This document shows positions 28,366 through 38,000 of a stretch of DNA of 64,000 bases, one piece after another. The translations under genes and the position numbers were made by a program. Position 1 is the stretch's first letter. Each line of letters begins with the position of its first letter. The notes under the pieces were generated by a model. That model made no database searches. It saw nothing but the letters and a program-made list of their open reading frames with translations, and had not been told where the DNA came from. The stretch comes from an uncultured bacterium (GTDB taxonomy: Bacteria > Cyanobacteriota > Vampirovibrionia > Gastranaerophilales > Gastranaerophilaceae): positions 18,094 through 82,093 of the forward strand of contig CACZSN010000013.1 of NCBI GenBank assembly GCA_902783835.1, written 5' to 3'.

Positions 28366-29177
28366 ATTGCCATAACTACGATGTTGTGAGCATTTGCGTA
28401 TTCAATAACTTTTGCTTTATCCACAATAATTGTATTATTTGCTTCAACCGCAATTACTGACGCTTTGTGCTTTTTCATCATTTTTAACGTTGCAAGTCCG
28501 AATGCGGGAACGTCAAATCTTAAATCTTGTGACGGTTTTGCTGTTTTTACAACAACCGCACCTTTTTTCGCAATTTTTGCTCCTCTTTCAATGCATTTAT
28601 CCGTGCCTTCGATTGCCTCAACCGCCATAACCATTTTATTTTTGATTACAACGGTTTGTCCGATATCAACTTGTCCCATGGCTTTTGCAACCCAAAAACC
28701 ATATCTTGCATCTTCTTCTTGTTCAGGAGTCGGTTTAATTTTACCTAAAACACCCGTCGGAACCATAAGTTCCTTGATGAATATTGTTTGGTCAATAACA
28801 GTTATTCCTATTTTTTCGAGTTCTGCTACTGCCATAAGCATTACAGCATCATCATTCAATCTTTTTGCTTGTTTTAATAATTCAATTGCTCTCGCATCAA
28901 ATCTTGGACGTCTCAAAACCAAGCCTTTATGGACTTTTCCGATAAATGCAAGTTGTTTGATTCCTTCATTTTGCAAAGTATCTGATATTTTTTGGATTTC
29001 TCCCGGACCAAAATCAAAAACTTTTGCACTGTGTTTTTTTAATTCTTTTTTATTATCTGCAGAAAGTGAAATCGTAATAACTTCTATACCGTTTAATTTT
29101 GCATTTTTTGCCCAAATTATCGGAAGTTGTCCGTTTCCTGCTATTAATCCTATTTTACTGTCTAATGTAATTGTCAC
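28362..29177 (-). CDS. lpxI: UDP-2,3-diacylglucosamine pyrophosphatase LpxI
   Basis: A 271-residue DUF1009 protein that cleaves UDP-2,3-diacylglucosamine to lipid X and UMP, just before LpxB in the pathway. Visible features: IGLIAGNGQLPIIWAKNAKLNG at the N-terminus, GPGEIQKI, LKQAKRLNDDAVM, and GVLGKIKPTPEQEEDARYGF; the C-terminal VVVKTAKPSQDLRFDVPAFGLATL is characteristic. It uses a GTG start with a short aagg upstream. Replaces LpxH, as in alphaproteobacteria and other groups. It forms an operon with lpxB. Confidence 0.95.
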   Translation of the reverse strand: MTITLDSKIGLIAGNGQLPIIWAKNAKLNGIEVITISLSADNKKELKKHSAKVFDFGPGEIQKISDTLQNEGIKQLAFIGKVHKGLVLRRPRFDARAIELLKQAKRLNDDAVMLMAVAELEKIGITVIDQTIFIKELMVPTGVLGKIKPTPEQEEDARYGFWVAKAMGQVDIGQTVVIKNKMVMAVEAIEGTDKCIERGAKIAKKGAVVVKTAKPSQDLRFDVPAFGLATLKMMKKHKASVIAVEANNTIIVDKAKVIEYANAHNIVVMAI

Positions 29178-29238
29178 TTTTGAACCTTTTTCTTACTTCT
29201 GATTATATTCTCAACAAAAATTTTCCTCAATAGAAATT

Positions 29239-30825
29239 TTAGTCTTGTTTTTTAGCATAAATTATTATGTGTCGCCCATCGCCGTCACCTATGCTTTCAC
29301 CGGTGAGATTGTTTTGGTCAATGAGTTCGTGTTGAAGTTTTCTTATTTGTTGATTTTGCGGTGTCAACTCAACGTTTACACCGTCGTGCAAAACCTTTTC
29401 TATTGCTGCATTTGCTTCATCTAATGCTTTTTCCGCTTCATCGCAATATCCTTGAACGGTTGTTTCTGAATCGGTTATTTTTAAAGCTTCTTTAACAACT
29501 TTTTGAATTTGAGACATAGAATTTGATTTTACGTAATAAATCGGAAGTCTGTAATCATTTGCGGCACTAAGGATTTTGTTTCCTCCTTTTGAGTATGCTT
29601 TGTGAGCAATTACAACATCCGCATCATCAATTTTTCTTGTGATTTCTGCGTGTAAATCAAGTCTTTCTATAACTTTTTCGATAACGGTTCTGCTTACCGC
29701 ATAAATATAAATTTTCTTGTAATCTTTTACCTGATTAACGTATTCTTGTCTTGAAAAGCTGAACTTCAGGCTTTGGTTTGTCATATCGTTGATTTTGTCG
29801 TCTAATTTTTTCACTTCATCGACGAGTTTGGTTGACGGTTCTTTGTAACCTTCATCAACTTTTCTGATTTCAGGACGGATAGGCCATCCTCTGAGAATAT
29901 AATCAACGGCTTCTGCTGTGTTTTTATATACGGCAAGTGTATTTCTGTCAACAATTTCAATTACAACATCAAATGTCGGTTGCTTTTCTCTTTCGAGGAC
30001 TGTTTTTTGCGAACCTCTGCGTTTTGCTTCGTCATCACCTAATGTTACCGAACTTACACCACCAACCAAGTCTGATAAAATGGGGTTCTTAATCAAACTT
30101 TCAAGGTTATTTCCGTGAGCAGTCGCAATAAGCATGACACCACGTTCTGCAATTGTTCTTGCCGCTTGTGCTTCTGCTTCCGTTCCTATTTCATCAACAA
30201 CGATAACTTCGGGGGTGTGATTTTCAACAGCCTCTATCATTATGTCTTTTTGCATTTCCGGTTGAGGAACTTGCATTCTTCTTGCTTTACCGATTGCCGG
30301 GTGAGGTGTATCGCCGTCGCCTGCAATTTCGTTTGATGTATCGATGATTACAACTCTTTTGTGTAAATCATCAGAAACCAATCTTGATATTTCTCTTAGT
30401 TTTGTTGTTTTTCCTACCCCGGGACGACCCAAGAACAAAATACTTTTATTTTGAATGACGATATCTTTAATACATTCGATAGTTCCTGTAACAACACGTC
30501 CGATACGGCAGGTAAGACCGACAACCTTTCCCTGACGGTTCCTAATTGCACTTATTCTGTGTAATGTGCCTGGTAATCCGGAACGATTGTCGTGTGTGAA
30601 CGGCGGTATTAATGAAATTGTATGCTCAATATCTTCATCTGTCACCAATCGGTTGTCAATATATTCAGTTTTGCCGTCGGCATGCCTGATTTCAGGGTTT
30701 CGTCCCAAGTCTAAGACAATTTCGATAATGTCATCAATGTATGTGTTTTTCAAAAAACTGACAATATCTGCCGGCAGTATTTCTATTAGTTTGTTAAAAT
30801 CGTTGTGAAATCTGAGTATATCCAT
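29239..30825 (-). CDS. Ycf45/SpoIIIAA-like AAA ATPase with C-terminal R3H-like domain
   Basis: A 528-residue cytoplasmic protein. Walker A LGRPGVGKTTKLREISR is at about residues 136-152 and Walker B EVIVVDEIGTEAEAQ at about 205-219, followed by ATAHGNNLESLIKNPILSDLVGGV, the signature of the Ycf45 family of cyanobacteria and plastids and related to sporulation ATPase SpoIIIAA. Residues 480-528 (PQNQQIRKLQHELIDQNNLTG then DGRHIIIY) fit an R3H single-strand nucleic-acid-binding domain with R...H spacing. Biological role is unresolved. lpxI follows after a 61-nt gap. Ribosome-binding site gaaggg. Confidence 0.85.
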   Translation of the reverse strand: MDILRFHNDFNKLIEILPADIVSFLKNTYIDDIIEIVLDLGRNPEIRHADGKTEYIDNRLVTDEDIEHTISLIPPFTHDNRSGLPGTLHRISAIRNRQGKVVGLTCRIGRVVTGTIECIKDIVIQNKSILFLGRPGVGKTTKLREISRLVSDDLHKRVVIIDTSNEIAGDGDTPHPAIGKARRMQVPQPEMQKDIMIEAVENHTPEVIVVDEIGTEAEAQAARTIAERGVMLIATAHGNNLESLIKNPILSDLVGGVSSVTLGDDEAKRRGSQKTVLEREKQPTFDVVIEIVDRNTLAVYKNTAEAVDYILRGWPIRPEIRKVDEGYKEPSTKLVDEVKKLDDKINDMTNQSLKFSFSRQEYVNQVKDYKKIYIYAVSRTVIEKVIERLDLHAEITRKIDDADVVIAHKAYSKGGNKILSAANDYRLPIYYVKSNSMSQIQKVVKEALKITDSETTVQGYCDEAEKALDEANAAIEKVLHDGVNVELTPQNQQIRKLQHELIDQNNLTGESIGDGDGRHIIIYAKKQD

Positions 30826-30861
30826 TATTGCCCTTCACTGCTCATATTAATTCTTGATGTT

Positions 30862-30870
30862 ATTATAACA
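30862..30870 (-). promoter_or_regulatory. Promoter of the ycf45-like gene (extended -10)
   Basis: Minus-strand TGTTATAAT (TGn plus perfect TATAAT), placing the transcription start about 30 nt before the ATG at 30825. Confidence 0.55.
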
Positions 30871-30904
30871 TTTTTTTAAATTTTTTCTTCAATTTTTTAA
30901 AATA

Positions 30905-32200
30905 TCAACCGCTAATATGAGCTTTGCTTTTATTCATTTCTTTAATTATTGATATTGCTTTTTCAAGTTGCTTATCTTTTCCGCTAAATATTTCTTTGGG
31001 GGTGATTTTTACTATATAATTAGGGGTTATTTTGCTTGAATTTTTTTCAAAATTGTCTCCAAATGAATAATATGAAGTTGTTAAATTTAAGCAAGTTTTA
31101 TTTGGAAGCGGAATCATTTGTTGCATTGCATTTTTGCCATAGGTCGGTTCTCCTATTACGACTGCTCTTTTATTTCGTTGGAGAGCTCCCGCAAGAATTT
31201 CCGAGGCACTTGCTGTATTTTTATCGACTAAAAAAACAATAGGGATTTTATTGTCGATTATTGTATTGTTTTCGGGGATAATGGGGATTACGGAACCATT
31301 TCTGTATTTAATTGAAATTATGCATTTAGAAGTGTACAAAAGTTTTTCGGCTATAAAAAGACCGTTTAATGCCTGTCCGCCCGCATCACCTCTAAGGTCT
31401 ATAATATATCCTTTTGCATCCGGATATTTTAATATTTCGTTATCAAATTGCCCCGGTAAATTTTTACCCATAAATGTATAGATGAAAATGTGAACGATGT
31501 TATCATCAATCATTTTGCTTGCTAACTTGTTGATTTGCAAACATCCTCTCGGCAAATTATAGGTTATAACTTTATTATTTCTTAAAATTTTAACCTTGGA
31601 AAGATAAGTCTTTGTTCCTCTTATGAGGTTTATGGCACTGTTCATTTCCATGCCTTGTAAATTGTAACTGTTTATACTTATAATTTCATCGCCTTCTTTG
31701 GGATTCGGAAAGAAAGGAGAATTCGTCGAAACAGTTGCCTTTGAGACAATTCCGGCAATTGTTTCAAGTTCGACGGTTGCCCCTCTGTATCGCTTTTGAA
31801 TTTTATCCAAAATGCTTTTGCTGTCAACGTTTTCTCTTATATACATTTCTTGCAGTTCGTAATTTTTAGCATTGAAAAATTGAGAATACGGATCGTCTAA
31901 ACTTGCTAACATTGTGTTTACAGCAACAGTTACATCATCTGTCGTTTTAATTTTTGAAAGGTATTTGTACTTCCATTTGTTCCAATCTTGGTTATTTAGT
32001 GAAGAATCATAGTACATTGTTTTAATGTTTCTCCACGCGGAAATAAACAATCTTTGAGGAGAAATTGTTTGTTTTGCCGCAAGTTTTCTCACAGAATTTA
32101 CGTTGTCTCCGTTAAATAACACCATCGGAGAAATCAGAATCAATATTACAGCTAAAGATGCCGTTATAAAAAGAAACATTTGCAAAAGTCTTCTGCCCAT
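30905..32200 (-). CDS. S41 family C-terminal processing protease
   Basis: A 431-residue periplasmic serine protease of the CtpA/Prc type. Residues 9-30 form a signal anchor. A helical segment (FISAWRNIKTMYYD) is followed by a PDZ domain (about 125-205; KEGDEIISINSYNLQGMEMNSAINLIRG). The peptidase domain has YIIDLRGDAGGQ, the nucleophile Ser in NTASASEILAGAL, and the Lys base in PTYGKNAMQQMIPLP. Cyanobacterial CtpA processes PSII D1; in other bacteria these enzymes trim envelope proteins or peptidoglycan hydrolases. Ribosome-binding site ggag. Confidence 0.92.
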   Translation of the reverse strand: MGRRLLQMFLFITASLAVILILISPMVLFNGDNVNSVRKLAAKQTISPQRLFISAWRNIKTMYYDSSLNNQDWNKWKYKYLSKIKTTDDVTVAVNTMLASLDDPYSQFFNAKNYELQEMYIRENVDSKSILDKIQKRYRGATVELETIAGIVSKATVSTNSPFFPNPKEGDEIISINSYNLQGMEMNSAINLIRGTKTYLSKVKILRNNKVITYNLPRGCLQINKLASKMIDDNIVHIFIYTFMGKNLPGQFDNEILKYPDAKGYIIDLRGDAGGQALNGLFIAEKLLYTSKCIISIKYRNGSVIPIIPENNTIIDNKIPIVFLVDKNTASASEILAGALQRNKRAVVIGEPTYGKNAMQQMIPLPNKTCLNLTTSYYSFGDNFEKNSSKITPNYIVKITPKEIFSGKDKQLEKAISIIKEMNKSKAHISG

Positions 32201-32328
32201 ATGTAATCTCCAATGATATATTGTTTGATAATTTTATCATGTTTTTTATGCTTTGTCATTTTGATAAAAAAATTTATAATTGCTACAAAACAGGCAAATA
32301 TTTTTGATATTTTGTTTTATTAATATTG

Positions 32329-32358
32329 TTGGTAAAAATTATAAAAATGGTGTATAAT
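32329..32358 (+). promoter_or_regulatory. Candidate leaderless promoter of the prmC unit
   Basis: TTGGTA at 32329-32334, 18 nt, TATAAT at 32353-32358, and only 7 nt to the ATG at 32366. No ribosome-binding site precedes the ATG. Confidence 0.6.
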
Positions 32359-32365
32359 AGCAACT

Positions 32366-32539
32366 ATGAGTGACGAAAAAATTATTGATATAACTCCATT
32401 TATTAAGCCGCAAGCAGAAGTTGACAATGTCAAAAAACCTTGTGCTAAACACCATTCTAACCCTATTATGAAAAAACAATTTGTTATTAGTGTGAAGAAT
32501 AATGTCCACAGATTTTCAGTGGCTGATTTGTTTGATTAA
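32366..32539 (+). CDS. 57-residue conserved-looking small protein
   Basis: An open frame of 57 codons starting MSDEKIIDITPFIKPQAEVD and ending HRFSVADLFD. It is supported by a good promoter 7 nt upstream and by the TAATG junction with the next gene, where its stop overlaps the next start. The middle holds a Cys/His-containing segment KPCAKHHSNP and a C-terminal strand-like KKQFVISVKNN. No function is recognised. It is the first gene of a three-gene unit that ends in prmC. Confidence 0.6.
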   Translation: MSDEKIIDITPFIKPQAEVDNVKKPCAKHHSNPIMKKQFVISVKNNVHRFSVADLFD

Positions 32540-33042
32540 TGTTTAAATCCTCTTATTCTTCGCTTGATAATCTTACGAAAAACCAAAAATCTTCTTTGGT
32601 CTCTTTTGTGAAAATTTTTGTAAAAAAACATTCTGTATCCTCTTCTGTTGAAGAAATATGGAATGATTTTGTCGAGGATATTGAATATGATTTTGCAATA
32701 GATAATCCTAAGTTCCCTTGGATTAAAGATTTTTTGTATGAATATGATTTTGAAAAAGATATAAAAAATCTGATTAAAAGTACCCTGCAACAAATGATTT
32801 ACAAAGAGAAGCAAAAGCCTTATATAGAGAAGCAAAAAGCCATGGCAAAAATTGCAAGAAAAAGAGCAACCGAATGGCGACAGTCTCATGAAAAGCCTAC
32901 TCGTAAGCAGGTTTCGTACTATAATGCTCTTTGCGAAAAAAATAAGGTTGCCAAGGTTGATTTATCCGAAAAATCTAAACTCGATTTGAAAAATATGATT
33001 GCTGAATTGCTCAATGAAAAGCAGGTTTCTGATGAATTATAA
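32539..33042 (+). CDS. Unknown protein with C-terminal PTxKQ-type helical domain
   Basis: A 167-residue basic, helical protein. Residues 1-85 are acidic/aromatic (FPWIKDFLYEYDFEKDIKNLI). The central segment 88-120 is strongly basic (KEKQKPYIEKQKAMAKIARKRA). The C-terminal domain has the pattern PTRKQVSYYNALCEKNKVAKVDLSEKSKLDLKNMIAELL, similar to small helical domains in nucleic-acid-binding and phage proteins (DUF3072-like), which I infer only from pattern. Start and stop overlap its neighbours (TAATG at the 5' end, 11 nt with prmC at the 3' end), so it is translationally coupled. A role linked to translation or DNA is possible. Confidence 0.6.
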   Translation: MFKSSYSSLDNLTKNQKSSLVSFVKIFVKKHSVSSSVEEIWNDFVEDIEYDFAIDNPKFPWIKDFLYEYDFEKDIKNLIKSTLQQMIYKEKQKPYIEKQKAMAKIARKRATEWRQSHEKPTRKQVSYYNALCEKNKVAKVDLSEKSKLDLKNMIAELLNEKQVSDEL

Positions 33043-33862
33043 ACAAAAATACAAAAATTTATATCAGGCAACCTCTCTCTCTGATTATGATATTTCTTCG
33101 GAAATTGATTTTGTCATTGAAATGTTGACAGGTCTTTCCTCAACGGATATTTTACTTGGAAAAGAAATTTCATCCGCCGATGATATAAAAATTTCAGAAA
33201 TATTAAAAGAAAGAGTTTCCACAAATCGTCCTCTTCAACAAATATTAGGCAAGGCTTATTTTGCGGGAAACATATATTCCGTAAATAAATATACTCTTAT
33301 TCCGAGACCGGAAACGGAATTTTTGGTTGAAAAATGCAAACAAGAGTTTCCAAAAGATAAAATTATAAAAATTTTAGATATCGGAACGGGTTCGGGATGT
33401 ATTGCTATTGAACTTGCAAAGTATTATACAAATGCAAAAGTTACGGCTGTTGATATTTGTCAGGAAGCAGTTGACAAGGCTATCGAAAATGCTCGTAATT
33501 TCTGCGTTTTACCGAAAATTAATTTTCTTATTTCAAATGTGTTCTCAAACGTGCAAGAATCCTTTGACATTATAGTCTCAAATCCTCCATACATCCCGTT
33601 TTCGACTAAAATACAAAATGATGTTTATGATTATGAACCGCACACTGCACTTTTTGCCGAAGATGAGGGTTTGTTCTTTTACAAAAAAATTATTACAGAG
33701 GGTAAAAATTTTTTGAATAAAAATTCACTTCTTGCTTTTGAAGTAGGTTTTAATCAAGGGCATGACGTTGCTGAAATATTTAAACAAAACGGTTATGTCA
33801 ACATATTGTTTACACAAGATTGCGATTCAATAAACAGAGTCGTTTCGGCTAATTACCTTTAG
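33032..33862 (+). CDS. prmC: Peptide chain release factor glutamine N5-methyltransferase
   Basis: A 276-residue SAM-dependent enzyme that methylates the Gln of the GGQ motif in RF1/RF2. It has an N-terminal helical domain, then RPLQQILGKAYFAGNIYSVNKYTLIPRPETEFLVE, the SAM loop ILDIGTGSGCIAIELAK and the signature catalytic motif SNPPYIPF. ATG 33032 is chosen because it gives the normal N-terminus (MNYKQKYKNLYQ) with agcagg upstream; it overlaps the previous stop by 11 nt. prfA is not adjacent in this window. Confidence 0.93.
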   Translation: MNYKQKYKNLYQATSLSDYDISSEIDFVIEMLTGLSSTDILLGKEISSADDIKISEILKERVSTNRPLQQILGKAYFAGNIYSVNKYTLIPRPETEFLVEKCKQEFPKDKIIKILDIGTGSGCIAIELAKYYTNAKVTAVDICQEAVDKAIENARNFCVLPKINFLISNVFSNVQESFDIIVSNPPYIPFSTKIQNDVYDYEPHTALFAEDEGLFFYKKIITEGKNFLNKNSLLAFEVGFNQGHDVAEIFKQNGYVNILFTQDCDSINRVVSANYL

Positions 33863-33865
33863 TTA

Positions 33866-33892
33866 TTTACAATATTGTTTTTTTATGATAAT
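33866..33892 (+). promoter_or_regulatory. Possible promoter of reverse rubrerythrin
   Basis: TTTACA at 33866-33871 and GATAAT at 33887-33892 (15-nt spacer, shorter than ideal). The ribosome-binding site is gaggag. Confidence 0.4.
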
Positions 33893-33925
33893 CTGATTTT
33901 GTGAAAGTAAAGAGGAGAACAATTT

Positions 33926-34474
33926 ATGGCAAAATTTATATGCTCAGTTTGCGGTTACGTATATGAAGGAGATTCAGCTCCTGAAAAATGCCCTCAATGC
34001 GGTGTTCCTGCATCAAAATTCAACAAAGTTAATGAATCAGCAGAAAAAGTTTATGTTACAGAACACGTTGTCGGCGTTGCAAAAGATGTAGATGCTGAAG
34101 TTTTACAAGGTTTGCGTGACAACTTCAACGGTGAATGCACTGAAGTAGGTATGTATCTTGCTATGTCAAGACAAGCTGAAAGAGAAGGATATCCTGAAAT
34201 TGCAGATGCTTTTAAAAGATATGCTTTTGAAGAAGCTGAACACGCAGCAAAATTTGCGGAATTGCTTGGTGAAGTTTTGACAAATTCAACAAAGAAAAAT
34301 CTTGAAATGCGTGCAGAAGCTGAATGCGGTGCTTGTGCAGGTAAAATGGATATTGCAAAAAGAGCAAAAGAACTCGGTCTTGATGCTGTTCATGATACAG
34401 TTCACGAAATGGCTAAAGATGAAGCTCGCCACGGAAAAGGTTTTGATGGTTTGTTGAAAAGATATTTCAACTAA
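33926..34474 (+). CDS. Reverse rubrerythrin (NADH-peroxidase type)
   Basis: A 182-residue protein with an N-terminal rubredoxin domain ([21 protein letters not shown]) followed by a four-helix di-iron domain with Glu/His ligands ([30 protein letters not shown], and [21 protein letters not shown]). The rubredoxin-first order is that of clostridial reverse rubrerythrins, which reduce H2O2 and O2 with electrons from NADH via rubredoxin. It protects anaerobes from oxygen and fits the nearby PFOR. The extra Cys segment ECGACAGKM (about residues 134-142) is typical of the group. Single-gene unit with a strong terminator. Confidence 0.92.
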   Translation: MAKFICSVCGYVYEGDSAPEKCPQCGVPASKFNKVNESAEKVYVTEHVVGVAKDVDAEVLQGLRDNFNGECTEVGMYLAMSRQAEREGYPEIADAFKRYAFEEAEHAAKFAELLGEVLTNSTKKNLEMRAEAECGACAGKMDIAKRAKELGLDAVHDTVHEMAKDEARHGKGFDGLLKRYFN

Positions 34475-34492
34475 ACTATTCTAAACAATATT

Positions 34493-34523
34493 ATGGGTAT
34501 GACAGAAGTCATGCCCATTTTTA
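34493..34523 (+). terminator. Terminator of reverse rubrerythrin
   Basis: Stem ATGGGTATGA / TCATGCCCAT (one wobble) followed by TTTTATTG. Confidence 0.85.
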
Positions 34524-34550
34524 TTGTGATTTCTTCAAATAATAAGCAAT

Positions 34551-34577
34551 AAAAAAACCACTCAATGAGTGGTTTTA
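34551..34577 (-). terminator. Terminator of tRNA-Val
   Basis: Stem AAAACCACTC / GAGTGGTTTT with loop aat; on the minus strand it ends in a T7 run right after the tRNA. Confidence 0.8.
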
Positions 34578-34578
34578 A

Positions 34579-34654
34579 TGGTGGGCGTTGAGAGGCTCGA
34601 ACTCCCGACATCCTCCTTGTAAGGGAGGCGCTCTACCAACTGAGCTAAACGCCC
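34579..34654 (-). tRNA. tRNA-Val (UAC)
   Basis: A 76-nt cloverleaf on the minus strand. The acceptor stem is GGGCGTT/AACGCCC with encoded ACCA. The D arm is GCTC-AGTTGGTA-GAGC. The anticodon stem CCTCC/GGAGG holds loop CTTACAA (anticodon UAC, reading GUA and other GUN codons). The T arm is GGGAG-TTCGAGC-CTCTC with one G-T pair. A terminator follows. Confidence 0.97.
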
Positions 34655-35090
34655 TTGCGTAATTCAATTATACATGCACAAAAATAAAATGCAAGTCTTT
34701 TTTATAAAAAATTTTTAAAAGTGTTAAATTTTAGCAAAATTTTCTTGCAGCAATAGATGGTTGTCGCTTTATTTTGCCTTTTATGGTGCGTCAGCAAACG
34801 GTTTACAGTAAAGAAATGTTAACAAAAAGTCTTTAAAATATGATGTCAACTAAAAGTAGCGAAAATTGTTACAAAATACAAATAAATTTTAAAATCATTG
34901 TTTTATATGCGTTATAGACTGTCGTATTTTGCTTGCTCCTCTGTTTATATGTACTAAAAAAATATCACTATATTTATATTGTTATTCAAAATGCTATAAT
35001 AAGCAAAGTATATTGTGGCTCTGAATGTCTGACAGATTCACAAGCGAGTACAAAAATGTTTAAACATAATTACCTATAGGAAGATAAACA
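34655..35090. other. 436-nt gene-free region upstream of the autotransporter
   Basis: No credible open frame. It holds the start region of tRNA-Val on the left, a long AT-rich stretch with a GTTTACAGT / ATGTTAACAAAAAG block at about 34799-34827 (similar to GTTAAC sites upstream of the helicase at 53.5 kb), an extended -10 at 34992-35000, and a leader of about 85 nt. The leader has a small TGAAT-ATTCA hairpin around 35022-35040. No riboswitch class is recognised. Confidence 0.5.
34992..35000 (+). promoter_or_regulatory. Promoter of the giant autotransporter
   Basis: TGCTATAAT, a perfect extended -10, about 90 nt before ATG 35091, which has aggaag as ribosome-binding site. Confidence 0.6.
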
Positions 35091-38000
35091 ATGAATTTTA
35101 AGAAGATTTTGGGTTCTTTTTTGTCGGCGATGACATTATTTACGACATCACCTGTGTCCGTAATGGCTTATGACATAACAGATGAATCGTCATTAAAAGA
35201 ATTTTTGACAAATAAGGACATTAATGAAACCGGTAACCTTAACGATAATATTTCCACGACATCAGAAATTGAAGCAAAATCGGCGGAAATAAAATTATAC
35301 GCATCCGGCAACAAAATTTTAACGGGTGAATTGTTGAGATTCACGGGCGGGTCTTTGATATTGGATACGTCTAACAACACCAGTACTCTTTCAATATTAA
35401 ATGACATTCGTTTATCAAGTGGTGTTATTTTAAGAAACAATTCTACGGGTAATTATAATTTCGGAAGAATTTTGGGTTCAGGCACAATTGATTTTGCTGA
35501 CAAATCGACTTTTACCGCTTCTGAAATTAACGCTTCTTCTCTTTCTTTGAGAAGCGGCAGTACTCTTTCCATGTACGAAGATGCAGCAACAGGTGCAGAC
35601 GGTTCGATTTATATAAACGGCACACTTACGTTAAATGGTATGAATAGTGGCGGAAACAGAACGACACTTGAGGCAAACAAGATTGAAGCAACCAATATTG
35701 ATATGGACACGACTTCAACGATTAATGCCTCAGACATCAAAGCAGCATCGACAATTTCGGTAAAAAATAACTCAACAGTTAACGCATCTAACATTGTTGA
35801 CGGAAAAAATACGGCGAAAGTAACGGCTGACAAGTTATCTGTTACTGGTCATTCTGATTTATATGCTGATACAATTGAAGCTAATTCCGTTGAGGTTTTG
35901 GATTATTCAAATATTGACTTAGTTGGTGATACGGGAAGAGGTCTTTCGGAAAACGGACTTTTGTCTGTCAACGGTAAGTTGACAATCAACGGAAACTCAA
36001 CAGTCAAGGCAAATTCTATCGAAGCTGATATAATTGACAGTTCCGGTACAATTACTATTGGTAATGATCAATCTGTTTCAACAATCAAAGCTGATACAAT
36101 TAATATTACAAAAGGTGATTATACAAACACAGTTATAAGCGGCAAAACGGATGATTATTCAACAATAACTTTTGCTTCAGGCGGTAATGTTAATTTCAGA
36201 GGCGATTTAAACAAATTACAAATTAAAGGCGGTTCAACCTCTTCAAATGCAACAGTCATTGTTAATGATAACAGTGGTTTGACTATTGAAACCGGTCCGA
36301 CAAATTCAACAACTAAGGAAGTTACTTTTAATAATACTGAATTCCAACTTGGTGAAAATGCATCATTGAATTTGAATGCAAAAAATACAGATATTGTATT
36401 TGCGAATGATGCAACTACAGTTGCAAACATTGAAACTGTTGAATCTTCAAAAATTAACATTAAATCAGGCGGAAAGAATAAAGTTGTTCTTGATAATATA
36501 AATTTGGCTTCGGGTCAAAACAACGGTACGCTTACAATTTCCGGAAATGCACAAATCAAAGCGGGTGTACAAGATACATCAGGTGATTTTATCAGCGGAC
36601 AGGTTTATGTTGACAAATTAATGCAAGAATTGGGTTCTTCTTTGACAATGGAGCAAAAATCCACATTGAATGCAAATACTGTAAGCATAACAGGTTCTGA
36701 CCTTGTACTTAAAGATATTTCAAACAGTGGCAGTGATACTCTTAAAGACGGTATCAAAGTTAAAGATACCTTTGATGTTGCAAATTCAAATATCTATGTT
36801 TCAGGCAAATCGAAAATCACATCTGGCGGAAACTTAAATGTAAGTAATACTCATGTTTCTGTTGCAGGCGGTGGTGTTTTAGAATTAGGTTCCGATGCAA
36901 ACATCAACCTTGACAAAGATTCAAATATCGAAACAGACGGAGAATTGAAGATTTCAGGGGATAATGCTTCGTCCGTACACAACCTTTACAGTTCGGTAGC
37001 AGGTACCGGTACTTTAAGAAAAGTCGGTTCAAGCACATTAAACATCGGTGACAAAAATAACAAAAGAACGGTTAAATTAGATTCATTAATTATCGGTGCA
37101 AACAACGACAGTCAAAAACAAGATTTTGTCGGCGGTACCGTAAATATTAATGAAAATGTTTTTGTTAAAACGACAAAAGTTGTCGGTGATACAAAAGTAA
37201 ATATTGCCGACAAGGTAATAGGTATCGTTGATACAAAAAGTTCAGATTTTAGTTCATCATCAATTAGATTTATGAACAACAATTCTTTCAATTCCGCTGC
37301 GGATTCAAAGAGCCAAACCGTTTTGACAATGGGAGAAGGTGCTTTACTCAGTGCCAATACAATTGAATTGAGTGTTTTAGATGCTTATTTGAGTGGTGGT
37401 ACTATTGGTACGGATGAAACAACAAAAGTTATTTTTGGTGATAAATCATCAATCTATGTTCAAGATAACCCCGTAACGGTTAAAGTTAAGAATGCAAATA
37501 ACGGTGGTTTTGTATCAAACGGTGCAAAAATTTATCTTAAAAACGGTGGTAATATTAATTTCGATAACAAAGCTATCGGTTCGGCTGCTCACTGGAAAAT
37601 TTCAAACGGCAGTACTCAAGAATTTGCCGCAGGCAGCTGGTTTGACGGAATTGTCGGTGAAAACGCAATTGAAGAAGGCGGTATTTTCTACAATGACGGC
37701 GGCAACATACATATTGGCGATAGTACAATAATCGGTTATTACGAAGGTGAAAAAATCCCTCTTACCGTTACAGATCCTATTAAATATACGGATACAATTA
37801 CGGGAAAAGGAAACCTTGTACTTCTTAAAGGTGGTGGGGTTTACAACACGGGATATTTCGGTTCAACAATTACCGGAGGTATTTCTTCACTTGTTTCCTT
37901 TATTAATAACGCAGCAAACGGACAGATTGAAATTTCTCCAGGTGTATTTGAACTTGTAGGTAAAGGCGGTGCGATTTATAACGCTGCGGACTTAGCTACC

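Noticed and set aside
35001..35090. Riboswitch in the autotransporter leader
   Set aside because: Only a small TGAAT-ATTCA hairpin; none of the conserved cores of known classes was recognised.
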